Shown here in pieces: positions 21,403 through 35,400 of a DNA stretch of 64,000 nt. The notes beneath the pieces are model-generated. The model saw nothing but the letters and a program-made list of their open reading frames with translations, was not told the DNA's origin and ran no database searches. Position 1 is the stretch's first letter, and every line of letters begins with the position of its first letter. A program made the translations under genes and the position numbers. The stretch comes from Branchiostoma belcheri (lineage: Eukaryota; Chordata; Leptocardii; Amphioxiformes; Branchiostomatidae): NCBI RefSeq assembly GCF_001625305.1, contig NW_017804353.1, positions 3,976,603-4,040,602 on the forward strand, given 5' to 3'.

Positions 21403-23239
21403 TAGGAGCTGGAAAAGCAAGGAAAATTTTGTGCTATGTATTTGTTGCAGCCTGCAAAATGCAATATTTTGGTCCTCTGCATTGCTTGTGGAACTGTCTG
21501 TTTTGCCAAAAATTGTACATTTGTAATTAGTTGTCTGGTATCACTGTAGATATTGACAATTACCTTCACTGCTGAAAAAAGCTTCAATATAAAGAAAGGT
21601 TTTGATATTTAAATTAAAGCTAGAATACTTCTCCTATATACTTCAACAGTATTGTGTTTGTGCATGTCTTGTCTTGGGTTAGAGGTTGTTATAATTCAAG
21701 TTTGGGTTGACTATTGAAGGATGTTTGTTATATATGGTGGAGAATAGCCATGGATAACAGTAATGTTTCAACACTTGAATCAATGCAAATGTACTTACTA
21801 ATATTATTTATTTCCGTACTTCTCTGTTCTTTGTTGACTGGCTTTTGTAAGCTGTTGTTACTAAACATCACAACAACTCAGTAGGTCTTAGACAAATCAG
21901 TTTTATTTTTGCTTGTTCCCCTCAAGTTCTCTTAGTAGAAAAAAAAAAGGAATTCAAAGGCACACTACACTACCTTTCCAAAGGTACTTGGTTTACAAAT
22001 AAATCAGCTTAAAATGTTGCACTTAATTCTTTGTAAATATAATTTGATTCAGAGCTATCTATTACTGGGGCTATACAATTTTGCATATGTTTCTTTATTG
22101 TAGGAAAATATAATATTTGACTTGACTCTAACTGTTGCAGGGTAATGTATTACATTACATTGTTACAGCAAGGAAATATGACGACTTTTTTCATTAACCC
22201 TTTCTACTCTATGAATGCTTCAGGGTATCACATTTGTTCTGGTTCCAGGGTGAATTAGACTGAGGAGGGTTAAATATGGTTGAGGTGAAATGGATGATTT
22301 GGCAATGGCTACTCGATTGATTTTGTTTTTATTTATTCCCCAAAGAGACCTAAGTTGAATTTTAGACACTGAATCTCATAAAAAATCTCATCAAGTTTTA
22401 TTTTGATTCTAATATTTCACCAATGAAAACAGTGTTATTTGTCAAATCCAGTTGTATTTTATTGAATGTTTACTTATTTCTTGATTTATCACAATATGTA
22501 CATTGATGTATATGCATGATAATAATCTCTAAGAAATAAAGACACCTTCAAATGATACCATAGCACTTGTTACGACTTTTTCCTCTAAGACATTTGCAGT
22601 ATACGCATTTCACTTTTCTTCTTTCATTTCCATAAAGTACAACATACACAATTCTACGATAGCAAGGACCAACGTCACACTACAATCTACATTACTAAAC
22701 TTCCTATTTATGTTTTCCTTTGTAGCCTTTCATTTACATACACGTGTTGTTCAACTTAACATATATACATATAGCACCTTGTATACATAGTGCCTCAAAA
22801 ATACATGTATTGGACACACATAAAGGTTATTATTTCATGTGTTGCGCTGCATTTCCTATAAAATACTTAATATACATATATAACTATATTTGCCAAACCA
22901 AGTGTTTGTTATAACACACCACTACATGTACATGTAAGTTTGTATTTACTTCAAGTTATGTAACACTCTCAATTCACAATTGGTTGAAATGCAATTCCCA
23001 GATTGGGTCACACAGTGTATTTAGACTATTTCTTATTTTTGGTGATAAATTCCTAAATTAATGTAATTTCAATGGTGTATAGATTTGAACCTATTGTACT
23101 ATGTACCTAACCTTATATCTTCCTCAATTTACCATACATTATATGCTGTAGTTATCCATATCATATACACAGTAACTATATAAGGTTAAGCCTAATTTTT
23201 TATATGTGGACTATGATACTATTTTTTTTACGATCAGAG
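21403..23239. other. Convergent 3' regions of FBXW5 and the vWA gene
   Basis: No frame is supported. The sequence is strongly AT-rich, with AATAAA on the plus strand at 22535-22540. The minus-strand gene ends at 23240, so both 3' UTRs must lie here and may overlap. Confidence 0.5.
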
Positions 23240-26200
23240 TTACCCCCGGTAGACATACTCATTTTCCTGTGTGTTTTTTCCGCCGCTGAATGTGGTGTTG
23301 ACGTAGACAGGTTCCTCCGGGGCGGGGTCGCTGTACCCTGCCGCCTCCTGCCAGCGGTTGGTCGGGACCTGGTCTGAGCTGCCGAACGCCGGGTTGTTGA
23401 ACACAAACTCTCGTGGACCAAGTTCTTCTCTCTAATGCAGGTGACAAAATGAAGAAATGTAGTAGTAGACTTTTTAATAGTTCTTTATAAAAGAATAGCA
23501 AAAGATATACATGCCTCCTGGAAGCTGTGGAGGGTTGAATTGTCTATAAAATGATTATACATTAACAGTTGTCATCATTTAGCAAACAACGTTAAAATTA
23601 ACTTATTCAACATTAAAGACTCTAAACAATTGCAATCGAAGATAAATGAAGTGAAGTCAATCTGGGAAAACAATTTAAAAAAATTGATACAGATGCAGCT
23701 AAGATGTAGAATTAAAGTTAAAGGCAAAAAACAACATAGAAATCAAAACTGAAGAAAAAGCCAGCATTTGGAAGATATTGCACTATTGATTTCCTTTACA
23801 ATGACACAAATGGTCTATCATGACATGTCCATGGACACTTTGTACATTTTGCATATTGCTGCATGCAGCTTGAGTTTGAACTACAGCTATATAGCTACAT
23901 CCAAACACAAAACATAAACCTTGTTTTCTTGTGCAATGCATATTAAGTAAGTGTTTATTAGTGCAGAGGTATGAGTTAGACGTAAACAAACCTTGAATGG
24001 ATCCTCCTGAGGAGCTTCAGGCTCGTCGTCCTGACGTTTGCGGCACTTGATCACCACTATGATGATAACCACTAGGACGATGAGCAGAAGGGCGCCCCCT
24101 ACCCCTCCAGCGATGTAGTACAGCGTGTTGGTCGGCGTGGCAGTCTTAGTTTTGATAGTTGCTGTTGATGTGTTTATAAGTTGAGTCATTGTGATCGGTG
24201 TCATTGCTTGGGTTGTTGGTGATGTCATCGAATGTTGTGTAGTTGCTGTTGATGTCATAAGTTTCTGTGTAGTTGCTGTTGATGTCGTCTTCAGTTTCTG
24301 TGTAGTTGCCCTTGGTGTCGACAGTTTCTGTGTAGTCCGACGCTGTGTGCTGGTAGGTGCCATGGTCGGCGGTCGTGACGTCAGAGGCAGTTCTGGCCTT
24401 GGTGATGACGGTGACTCAACTGCAGCAAAGGGTATGATACATTGTTGGTGGTTGATAGTAGCAGTAAAATATACAATTTCTTACTGGTTTATTCTTAATC
24501 ATGCAGATAGGTTAGGTACAGACTAGCTACCTGCACAACCAACCAACCAACCAACCAGCCAGCCAGCCAGCCAACCAACCAACCAACCAACCAACCAATC
24601 AGCCGTCTAGGAGATGACTGGTACACATTGTTTCAGATCTAGCATGACTGAATGACATGAATATACTCACTTATCACCCTCACTCTCTCCACCAAGAGCT
24701 CCCGGATGCTGTCGATGACAGAATAAGTACCGACTTGGAACACCCGATCTGAGTCTCCTGCCACTGCTAACAGTTGGTCCGCGTTCACGTCATTGCCAAC
24801 TCCAATGGAGAATGGAATTATGGCTACAGCATGTGCAAGAAACAAGCACAGTTTTGTTATGGAGTCATACAACAAAACATCAACTGATAGATGATACCTA
24901 GAATTGATACCTTACATGTATCAAATTACCTTGAAAAAGCTTGCATAGTAGTGTGTAGCGGCGACTATCAAAGTTGTCCCCTTCCCCAAACTTTAATAGA
25001 CAAAAGATCAAAAGATTTTTTTTACAATGTTAGAATGAGTCATTCTTACTAGATGCTTGTAAGGCAGATATTGCCTGTGGTAGTACGGTATCTGGGTTGT
25101 CATTCGCTGCCCCGTCCGTTATAAAAACCGCTATCCTGGGGATCCCCTCCGATAGTGGCCGCGCCCCTTTGGCTTCCGTAAAACTTGTGCCGATCAGGTA
25201 GTGAATGACCTGGCCTATGAGAGTCCCTCCTCCTCTGAAAGAAGAGTGAAAAGTGATTATCTAAACTAAAGAAAATGGTGAATACAATACTTAGAATTTT
25301 AGCTCGCATTCACAATTGCTTTTCAAGTACTCAATACTAGAAAATAGTTACCAAATGTTGAAAACAAACAGGCGTACACTGAGATTGAACCTGATCACCA
25401 AATACTGCCGCAATTACAACTCTTTCCTACACTATCCTACATTTGTACATATCAGGGCTTATCTTACAATGCCTGTTTTCCTTTTCTTCCCCTTTTCTTA
25501 CATTTGGTCGATGTTGCTGATGGCCTGTTGCAAAGACGTCTTGTCAGAGTAGGCATTCAGCGCGAATTCTTCCCGAAACAGGGAGCCAAACTGAACCAGA
25601 CCTGCGTACAATAACGTTAGATAGATAAATAGATGACAGATAGATAAATAGTTAGTTAGATATAAATATTCGATTGGGTAAAACATTAATTTGTTGGCCA
25701 GTTTTGCAAAGCAATCATTAGTTATGTTGAAAAAGTTTGCATTCGACGTTTGTCTAGTATTAAGCTTGAATTTTGATATTACAACTTTTAATAATGTTTA
25801 TATAGGGCTATACGATTAGAGCTTGGGATACCACTGGTCATGATGTACTTACCTACGCGTGTGAAGTCAGCAGCGATGTCGAAAGCGTCCACAACTTGGC
25901 TGATGAAAGTTTTCGCCCTGCCAAAGTCCTCTGCGCTGATGCTACCGGAGCCGTCCAACACAAACATGATGTCACCGGCATCGCCAGAGGCTAGGGGCAG
26001 AAACACAGCGCACTCAAGAGTTGTTGTCTGGTTCTGATTTTGAAAGGTACGTTAACGGGGGTGGTCCTAATTCCGACCCACCCCTAATACCAAACTAGTT
26101 TGAAAAATCCTTGTTGCGGCGTTATGCATGGGAGCACGTGAGTAAAAATAACCTCAAGAATGGACAAAGTTTTTGTGTTCATAATGTCAAACTTACAAAC

Positions 26201-28002
26201 TTTGTTTTAGTTCGTACGCTCCGACAACAGACGAGTGAAAAATCTGTTTTAATTTGACGCTTGTTCGGGGGTCGTCGAGCGTGTCAAAAATGCAGGTTTT
26301 GCTTTTGAAACAGCCGCTTCGGAGCACGTCGCGTAATCGTAAAAAGAGGACTTGCTTGTTTGGGACAGAAAAACAGTTATAGATTGTTTTAGTCATAATT
26401 TGTGTATTATAATTTCTAAACTCTTTTCTCAGATCGACCTGTGTGAAACACTAGGTTGTAATAAGGGCACCCCTTTTGCGATAGAACGTTCCACCGGCAA
26501 AATGACCAAAAACCTGCCGTAAGTTTCGGGAACCATTAGCATTACGCTTGGGTGCAAGGCGCCGTACACCAAAGTGAAATACACAACCGTGCAGCTTTGA
26601 TCGTTGCGATCTTTATCTGTCAATATTACAGCTCAAGTTGCGCGGATTTTTGGTCAGATAAACTATTACCTAAGGTATGTGCTTTTGCATGGAACATAGG
26701 TCGGAATTAGGGCAGCCCCCGTTACCGATTGTTGACTGTATCTTTAAATCACATACACGCCCCTATTTTGATGTTCGTATATTCGTTCCTGTACGTATGT
26801 GTTTATGTATCTGCACCTTTCTTACTTTCGTGCACCTAAGAAACATACCTAGAGGGGGCTAGCTCCATTTAAGCCAGGGCCCGGTTGTGCTACATGCATG
26901 TTGGGGGCTAGAAGGGGTTCCCCCAATGTAGCTTCATGCGTCATTAGCTAATTAGTAAGAAACGCGACAAGTTCTTATGCGGAACAAATTCAAAAGTCTT
27001 CGGTTAGAACACGACATAAAGATGACAAAAACGTAGAGGCTACATATTTGATTATCCAAACAATCAGTCTTTCATCACGTACAGATAGTTTTATAATAAC
27101 CCTTGACCTCGGCAATCGAACTAGAACTAATTCGAAAACCCGTCGTCCTTGAGGTCATCGCTAAAAACAACAAAATGGATATGTGCATTGTCCCGTTTTT
27201 TGTCGCCTCATTATTCTATAGTTCTCCAAATTTTTACTCTTATTTACTATTTCTAGATTTTTTTTCATCTTCTAAGTAATTCTGGCGAAGGCAAGTGGGG
27301 GTTTTATCAATCAAACATACAGAATCACAGCATGCGCAGTACCATGGGTAGATTTCTAAGTCCGTACTTACTGTGAACGTAAGAACCCACTCTCACGTTT
27401 ACTTCCTTCAGAGAACCTTGATGGAAGCCATATTTAATTATAAGCACCGTCTAATTAAATAAACGATTCGTTTCCGTCATGTCAGTTCTGCTTCAACTTG
27501 AATTACTGTAGTATCAAACTTGTGCCCGTAGAAATTTATGCGGATGCTTTTCTTGCTAAACAACCGAAAATCCCTATGGTGAATACATATTCCAGGACGT
27601 TGCTAGCTAAACTTTTTAGAGCAAGTTAGATTCGCTGACGCCGCGTATTTTGCTTCGGGCTGTCCACACCACAAGTGTATCAAGTTGGAGATCACGCTAA
27701 GATGTAGTCTCTTCTTGTTATGATCATGACATTCAAGTCAAGTCAAAAATCACTGCTAAGCATTTTCATTGGTAAAGCCTCAAATAAAACACTAAAGTTG
27801 ATTCCTATAAAACGAGGATCTACCTTTCTGAATAAGGTACTTGTGAGTAAATGCACTTCTAGCTGTGATGCTTGTAAATTACAATGAGGAAGTTCCTGAA
27901 AAAACAGTAGTGTACGAGTAGTTTCTTACCTGCCAACACGAAAGAAGGTCCGTTGCACAGTCCTACAAAAAGTAGCAGTGCCCACCACCAGTTGTTGGCC
28001 AT
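23240..28002 (-). CDS. Type I membrane protein with a vWA domain, Thr-rich stalk and tyrosine tail
   Basis: Seven exons in order: 28002-27930, 25990-25853, 25601-25502, 25234-25050, 24823-24671, 24419-23992 and 23431-23240. All boundaries are AG/GT and phases agree, giving 422 aa. Residues 1-24 are a signal peptide (WWWALLLFVGLC core). Residues 27-215 form a von Willebrand A domain with a complete MIDAS: D37-G-S39-G-S41, T108 in GGGTLIG, and D144 in FITDG. The ectodomain has no cysteine. Residues 217-316 are a Thr/Ser stalk with repeated TTQKL and ATT motifs, likely O-glycosylated. Residues 318-340 are a membrane helix followed by KCRKR. The cytoplasmic tail holds Y392, Y402 in PVYVNT (a Grb2-SH2-type YxN motif), Y418 and Y420. 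vWA domains bind ligands in adhesion and matrix proteins. I know no named family with exactly this plan; the role as an adhesion or signalling receptor is inferred. Confidence 0.85.
24536..24599. repeat. CCAA/CCAG microsatellite
   Basis: About fifteen tetranucleotide units, CCAA interrupted by a CCAG block. It lies in the intron between the stalk exon and the last vWA exon. Confidence 0.9.
25991..27929 (-). other. First intron of the vWA gene
   Basis: About 1.9 kb between the signal-peptide exon and the first vWA exon. Short frames on both strands show no family resemblance, and no repeat was recognised. Confidence 0.5.
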
Positions 28003-29414
28003 TTTGTTACGGATCAGTACAGGTTTCACGCTTAACAAAATTCTCGTTCCTGTACCTTGCAAACTTATTTCTTGCACTCTGGCGTATTGCGCCACTGGGT
28101 AGGTGACTAAAAACTGATCTGGGAAAACCCGCCGAACAATTCTGACGTCTGACTAATCTGAATAAGAAAAGGGAGCAAGAACGCCACTGCTATGACGTAT
28201 TAAATTGTTCTGACCTCTAATTTGAGGTCCATGCGCACCCCAGGCGTCACGCACCATTTAGCATTAGGTGCTCACAGCTGCAGTGTTAAGTATCTCCGCT
28301 AGATGACGCTTTGTGAACGACCATCCTGAGGCAATCCAGTAGTGCAGTGATATATACTGTATTCAAATTTAAAACTTTTACGTTCTTTTGATCCTAATAT
28401 TTTGTGCCTACTCCTGTTGTTGTAGCGTGCCCAATGGAACACACTGTCTTAAGTGATCTCTAATATATTACCGTATTTATCCAATAGGGATTTATTAGTA
28501 CATTTTTTATCAAATTTTGTATCAAAGAGATATCACAGGTGTAATCAAAGTGTGTCCGGGTATTATGTACGATACCTTTCCTATAAACCTCAAGTAATAC
28601 ATGATAAGGCAGCATTCACTTAGACAACATGGTCCTTGTAGTTTTATTCCAGATACAACATTGAATACAGTTTTTATATCAGAATAAAATATTGAAATAA
28701 GAAACCTGATACTAGTACCTCCCTCGAATATTTTGTAAAGACTTTTTAAAAATTTCCTGCTTTGTTACACATGTATTACCGGTATTGTGAATTTCTGAAT
28801 GTTTTGTCGATGCACTTTCCCGTTGGCTCCCATAAAGCGACAGACATGCATGTAACAGAGAATTAGACAAGAAAGATATCATTTTCTGGGACCTTAGTTG
28901 GACCTAACGTCCCCACGTGTATAGCATGCATATGTGGAAATAACAATGGAAACACATGCAAACACACAGACATGCATCCAACAACAAAACCGATGTACAG
29001 TATATGGTATAATCTCCAAGCAGATCTTTTGGTGGGGGTAAGACAGTATCAAATTGGCCAGTCTGTATCCATTTCCCCACCCACTTGTAGGTCTTCCTAT
29101 ACTGCATAGAACATGCATGTACATCTATACTGTTTGTTGGGACACAGAATACGTTCACTGAAAAGCGTTGTGCCATTATTTCACATGAACAAGCGTAGCT
29201 TTACACAGAAATTTAATTTCTTCTGGTTTAATCGACTATGCCTGATACAGAACGTATGCAAAAATACCAAGACCCTGTTATAGAAATGCAGGAAAGACAA
29301 TCTATAGAAATAACTAAGTTTCTTAAATACTGCAGAGTATTTTGACACAGTAAGTAATGGTATGAACATGTCGATGTTTACGAAAGTTTCAAATGATTAT
29401 TATGACTCATCATC
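28003..29414. other. Intergenic stretch between two minus-strand genes
   Basis: It should hold the promoter and 5' UTR of the vWA gene (just above 28002) and the 3' UTR of the synaptotagmin-like gene (below 29415). No coding frame is supported. Confidence 0.4.
29013..29098. mobile_element. Partial CTCCAAGCAGATC fold-back element
   Basis: The left end is TCTCCAAGCAGATC. The internal CAGTATCAAATTGGCCAGTC block is shared with the complete element at 51258-51401. GGTGGGG and CCCCACC form a short inverted pair. The right terminus is not preserved. Confidence 0.45.
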
Positions 29415-32400
29415 TCAGTCCGGTTGAAGCGGCTGTAAAGAATGCCACCTAGCGGTTCCTTTGCGAGATGCAGAAAGGCTCTTCCAGTGATCTAGTTCCT
29501 CCCCCTCCGACTCGGCGCTCAGCACGACTTTCCCCAGCCCCTGGTTCTGGCCGAACCTGTTCTCGTGAACTATGACCAGTTCGATGTACACGTGGTCCAT
29601 GAACTCTCTCCCCACGTCGAAAACCAGGGCCTCGTTGTAGACGGGGTTTGTGGTAGAGTGTCTGGTGGACGTCTTCTTCTTTTTCAACCTCTTCCCGGCG
29701 TAGAGGATGGACACTTTGACGTATGGATCTGTGGATCAGGGAAATGATGTTTAGAACCACAATACCTCACCACACAATAAAACAACTGGATAGATTTTGA
29801 AAACTGTCAGGTGGCCTCCACTACACGTACTTTCAATTCATAGGTCTTGGATAAAAATCCCTTGTACTACATATTCCGTTAGTCACTGACGAATTTAAAA
29901 GTTGTGGACGCTTCTTGAAACGTCCGAAAGTTTTCATCTACCCAGTTACTCGATTAACTACTATTTCGTGTATCTCATTATCTAGATGTCCAACCTTCAT
30001 CGATGAATCCCTCACTACTTGCAATGAGAAATAGTCGCTGTTGTACATGTACATGTTCAATGTGCTGGAAAATTCCATTAGTATAGTAGACAAGGAACCG
30101 CGGAACCTAATACTGCGTCTACTTTCTACAACCTAATATTGCCTTGATTGCTTTTAAATCAGCTTGATTTCGTCTCTTAGGAGTACATTTGTAATTGGGG
30201 TCATCCGTGTGTCAACAAGTTTGATTGGGGTCGATGTAACCGCCTCCTGTCCGCATGTGTTTCGGCGACAGGTGGCACAGTAGGCATGACAGCTTGTTCG
30301 TTTTCATGTCGTTTAGATCGATCTTCAAGTACTCTCCAAGCAGAGGTTTGGGTTTTGGGTTATTATCGGGGTTTCTTTTTTTGCACTGGAATTTTTTCAC
30401 TCCCCCATGGCCCAAAAAAATCCATTGCAAAAAAGAAACGATAATAACCCAAAGCCCAAACCTCTGCTTGAAAAGTACTTGAAGATCGATCTAAACGACA
30501 TGAAAACGAACAAGCTGTCATCCCTACTGAGACACCTGTCACTGAAACACCTAAAGCCTAAAACACGCCAAAAAAACGATGGTTTTGCAACTGATTTCCT
30601 ACATGTATACGAAGCTTCAAATTCTACATGCACGCATAGGTGGACAGGAAGGGCAATTATGAGGAGGCTTTTGATGTTTTCCTGTCACGTTGTGAGGAAA
30701 GTACACCGTCTAACGAGTAGGATTGTAGTTAATTGGAGAACAGTATGCCAGCCCGTGGAGCCGGCGACAGACTTATGCACCCCCGCGTAAACGGATTGAT
30801 TTCTGCCCCATTCGTTTTCATACAGGTTCGGATGGAAGCCGTCAGCTTATTCCCCAAATGACAATTCTTGTTTCCTCCCTATCAATCAGACACCGAGGAG
30901 TCATTAAAGGCATCCAATGCGATTTCAGGGCAGCAACACTGGAAATATTCTGAATAAGGCAGTTTTTGCGATATTGACACATACTGCTTCACATTAGAAC
31001 ACATTTGAGTCAGTATTTCATACTTTGGGCTTTTAAAACTGCAGAAGCAAGCCCCAAGATGAGCCCTTTTTTCTGGGTGGTACCCTAAAAATCAGCCAAG
31101 TGCCTTCCAGTACCCAAATTCCGCCAGAATTTTGGGAATTTTTGTTCCATGAGGGTCAATATGGGATAGTGTGGTTTCAACTCAGTATGTAGATAAATGA
31201 CTAGAATATTGGCTTTAGAAATCGGGTTTCCAAGCCTTAAAAACTGCACTGGATGCCATTAAGGTCCATTGCGGCTCTTTCACGTACGCCAAATTGGCAC
31301 TTTGAGACCTGTTCTACAAAAATCGTTGTTCTGTTTTTGGATCAATTCGTCTGCCTCGTTATTTTTGGGAGCCCGTTATTTTTCTGAAGAAATGAATTAT
31401 GTTGAGAACAAATTTTCTTGTACAGGATGATCCCTGGTCGTCCTTGATTGGTGAATCTGCTCTTCCTGCCGATGACTTATCATGTGGAGAAGCGTCTTGA
31501 TTAGAGATAGACCCTGTATTAAAATGCTTGCCTTCCAACTGGGGGGGGGGATTCAGTTCTTTCGTGTATGTACATGTTAATGCAAATCATAACTAGAAAG
31601 GTAACATTTGCAAACCAAATCAAATGCATATAATGCCTTCGCATATGGTCTGCTCTGTTTTTTCTTACTCAAACACATTCATATGTATAGTCAGATAGGA
31701 GTCTAAATCCTTCTGCTATAAAATTGCAACATGATGTAACCCAACACTAGTTACCATGGTAACAGACAGTCTGGTTCAGACCATTGACCCTTTTGGTTTG
31801 GAGAAGAAGAAGAGGAAACGTAGCAAAAACAATGTGTTTTCCTTCGCTAAACATAACTAGGTTGAATTATCAACAATATACATTGAAACGCAAGGAAGAG
31901 GAGGATTTCGGTATTATGAAAAGAAAAAAAATGAAATACTGTTATTTCATCTTCAACGTTAGCACAGCGGGATAAGGGAGATCTATACCGCAATATTATG
32001 GGAGATGAATGAAAAGAAAACGTTTCGTTTCCCAGTGAAGATCTGTCTGAAGAATGAAGAGGCTTAGCCGTGTACATTCACATTCGTCACAGGATACCGG
32101 TGATGCAGAGGCAGATATAATGTTGAAAATGCGGTGGATTTTAGTACCCCTTTCTAAATACATATTTACGACTTGGAATTCTGCGAAATGACTTCTGGAT
32201 TGAAACGACTTTGCCGAAGAGTTGATGCAAGGGACACACATCGAGCTAAGGTGCAATGGAAGGGGTAAGGGCTTTTACAACTTCTAGCAAAATGTGTATT
32301 CAAAACTTTTGAATTCTGCAATGTGACGATCTAACTATAGGTTCTAAAAACACATTAGTACAAGGTAATAACTTTTATAACTCCTTTCTCAATGTATACT

Positions 32401-35400
32401 GTACAGTCGAAAACAGGCGCTCAAATCCCCCTCAAAAGTGAGTAGATGAAGGCAAATGGGCTTTGAAAAAAGACGAAAGCTTAGAATATTCCTTTCAAAA
32501 TGTATATTTATGACGTTTTGGATTCCGCGAAATGGACGCCCGATCGTTAGAACACTTTGTCACGAAAGCAGAGATAGCGCCAAATGTGCGCTGAGTGGGG
32601 AAAATGGCTTTAGAATTCCTTTCAACATTTATATTTACTACTGTAAATCGGTCTTGCGAGAAAGTTTTTTACTATAGAGAACGATGGATGTGGTCAGATA
32701 AAGCCACATATGTGTTAAAAGTGACACGAGCTTTCAGACTTCCATTCTAAATGTATAACGTTATTCATCGCTTTGGACTCTGCGAAGCAACCATTTATAG
32801 CCGTTAAAAGTGTCTGCCATACAACATGATGTAAGTGAGCAGATATAGTAAAAATATATGCTTTCAATGAGGTAATAGGTCTTGGAGTTGGACGTCTTGT
32901 AAAATATGGGTGTACGATTGAACTTTACGAATTAACAACAAGTTCTGCTGTGTATATTTTCAGCCGTGAAGCAAAGTGGGTGGTTGTAGCTGAATGCTTC
33001 CACCACCCACCCATCTGTTAAAAGTGTCCATCATACAACATGTGTAAGTGGGTAGATTTGGTAAAAACTATGCTTGAAATGAAGTTATAGGTCTTGGAGT
33101 TGGACTGCTGTGGATATTTTCAGCCGTAAATCACGTTGTTAAGTGGGTGGTTGCAGCTGAATGGTGGCTGAGTGGTTAGAAACGACGTTACGCGCGGGGA
33201 AAACGCCATCGGTGTCCGACGGAAATGAAAGGATAAGTGGACAGTGTTTCACCGAGCGTGCACGGCACCACTGACGCCCACATCCGCCCACCTATGTCGT
33301 TCCAAACCCTCTCAGAATGTAGCTACCATTTAGCTGTGAAATTTCTTCTCTTTTATGATATCATCTTTATTATACCCGAAGGCTAATTGCTAACCAACAT
33401 TGCCAGACTTGGGGAATGGTATAAACCCATATGTTAAAATGAAGTTTTGCGTTCTACTAAATACCTTTCTATCTCTGCTTAAAACTAATACGTGGCAGAT
33501 GAGAGTGGATATGTAATACATAAATAGGTAAGAGAAACGTGGCAACTACATGTACTATTCTATTATCCTATACTATTCTAGTCCAGCTATTAGGGGGTTT
33601 GACTTCTTCTATAACATTATGTTGCATCCAAGATAGAATGTCAATCTTTACTAATCTCTGCAAACTGATCTAGCGAACTTCGTTAAAACGAAACAGGAGT
33701 TGCGATTTCAACTTAATATTCAGTATCTTAAGCCTATCCACCCGTTACTTCCTCCTTCAGGCTACTTTACACAAAGCGCATGTGCTTGTGAGAAATATTG
33801 CCAATTTACGAACTCGCCATCCCCGGGAATTAAGCGTCCCAAATTGCACCCAGGTAAGACTTACACAAAGACGTATAAGGTGACGCCGAGGTTGATAAGA
33901 TATACAGCCAAGATGTCACGACTTCGCTCCAACTAATCTCACAGATATTTCACACAAGAAAGCGACGCCTTTCTGATGTATTAGAGGTGACCGCCACGAA
34001 AGGAGAATGCCCCCGTCGCCAGACGCAATCCCGAGAATTTGTAAAGTTGAAATAACCGTGTCTGAGGCCGCTCTATCGCCAATGGCTTAACGTGGGCGTT
34101 CATTTACGGCTCGTGAATGTACGGCGCCGGGACTATTCACATGAGGGTCACCAAGAAACTCACAAAACATAAGGCAGGGGCGCGGAATGGATAGGGTGGA
34201 CCTAAGGGGAGAGTTAAAAGTTACAATCCGTTCTCTACATCAACTTAACTGTCATCACTCAGGAAGTGAATTTACATTTACGTACGGCCATTTTAGCTTC
34301 AAAACGACTGCTAGTAAAATTATAGGATATTTCTTACGATGGTAAGTCGTACAATTGAATTTATAGATGGTACTTTTGAATGTATTAGGTCAGCTTGGGG
34401 GAATATTATCTGTTATTGTTATTTTAAAACCTCTTAGCTGGCTGAAATTATGATCTACATTACTTAGAAGGGTAAGTCGTTTACATCGTTCGATGGTGTC
34501 TATCAATTTTATTTTATGGCCAGTTTTTCCATTAAGCACTCGTTTATAACTTAACATGCCTTTTCAACCCTCCCAGCATTTTTATTTTCCCAGTATTATT
34601 TACAGTTGTTGCCCTTGCAATGTTAATCTTAACCCCACATAACGATAAAACGAAAAGTCGGTAAGGGTCTCAGTTGCGAAATCCATCTATAAAACGACAG
34701 TATCACTTACCGAATGTGTGAGATATTAACGATATACAAAATGAATAGCCATTTACCTTGTTAATCTCTAAGTGGAAACTTATCAGATTACATTTATAGC
34801 AAAGGTAGGCACTATGCCTGCCGATTTTGTGAGATATTAACTATATACAAAATGAATAGCCATTTAACCTTTGTTAATCTCTGAGTGAAAATTTATCAGA
34901 TTATATTTATAGCAACATCGATGGATATTGAGGTAGGCCTGATGTGTACACGATTGTGGAAAGATTCTTTCGTTCATGTCTAAACTACGTCATCGCTCCA
35001 TAAAATGCCCACTTCCCGTCTGTGCGGCAGCTTAAAGCAGGCCGGCGGCGACGTCTGTTTGCGTCAGAACGTACGCGAGAGGTCAGCTCATCCTCTCAGA
35101 GTGGTTCAGTTTTAGCTCGCTGGCGTTTGAAATGGAAACGATTCCGTCAGGAGGATAAAAACCCATCATGACCATCGGGAAAGAACCATTACCCTAACTC
35201 TGACGTCCAGACACAAGATAAGTGGAGGTTATTTTTGTACGGAAGTACCTTCTCAAACTCTTTGATGTGGACAGACTGCTCTAGGATATGTAAGTCTGTC
35301 AGTTTTTCCGTGGTTGGAAGTTTCATGTTTGCCTTGGGTCCTGAAGAAATGTTCTTTGTGAGGTAGGAGACCATGTCACAAAGACAGCAGGATCCAATAA

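Noticed and set aside
23240-23431. An ITAM in the vWA protein's tail
   Set aside because: The tyrosines are in YVNT and YVYR contexts without the YxxL/I spacing that defines an ITAM.
24339-24526. Plus-strand frame opposite the stalk exon of the vWA gene
   Set aside because: It is the reverse shadow of a repeat-rich coding exon.
33160-33300. A tRNA-Ser/Leu-like gene suggested by TGGCTGAGTGG
   Set aside because: No B box or paired arms follow within tRNA distance.
35249-35340. A constitutive 92-nt cassette exon between the two C2B exons
   Set aside because: Inclusion breaks the frame of the last exon, whereas direct joining recreates the conserved DPYVKV motif.
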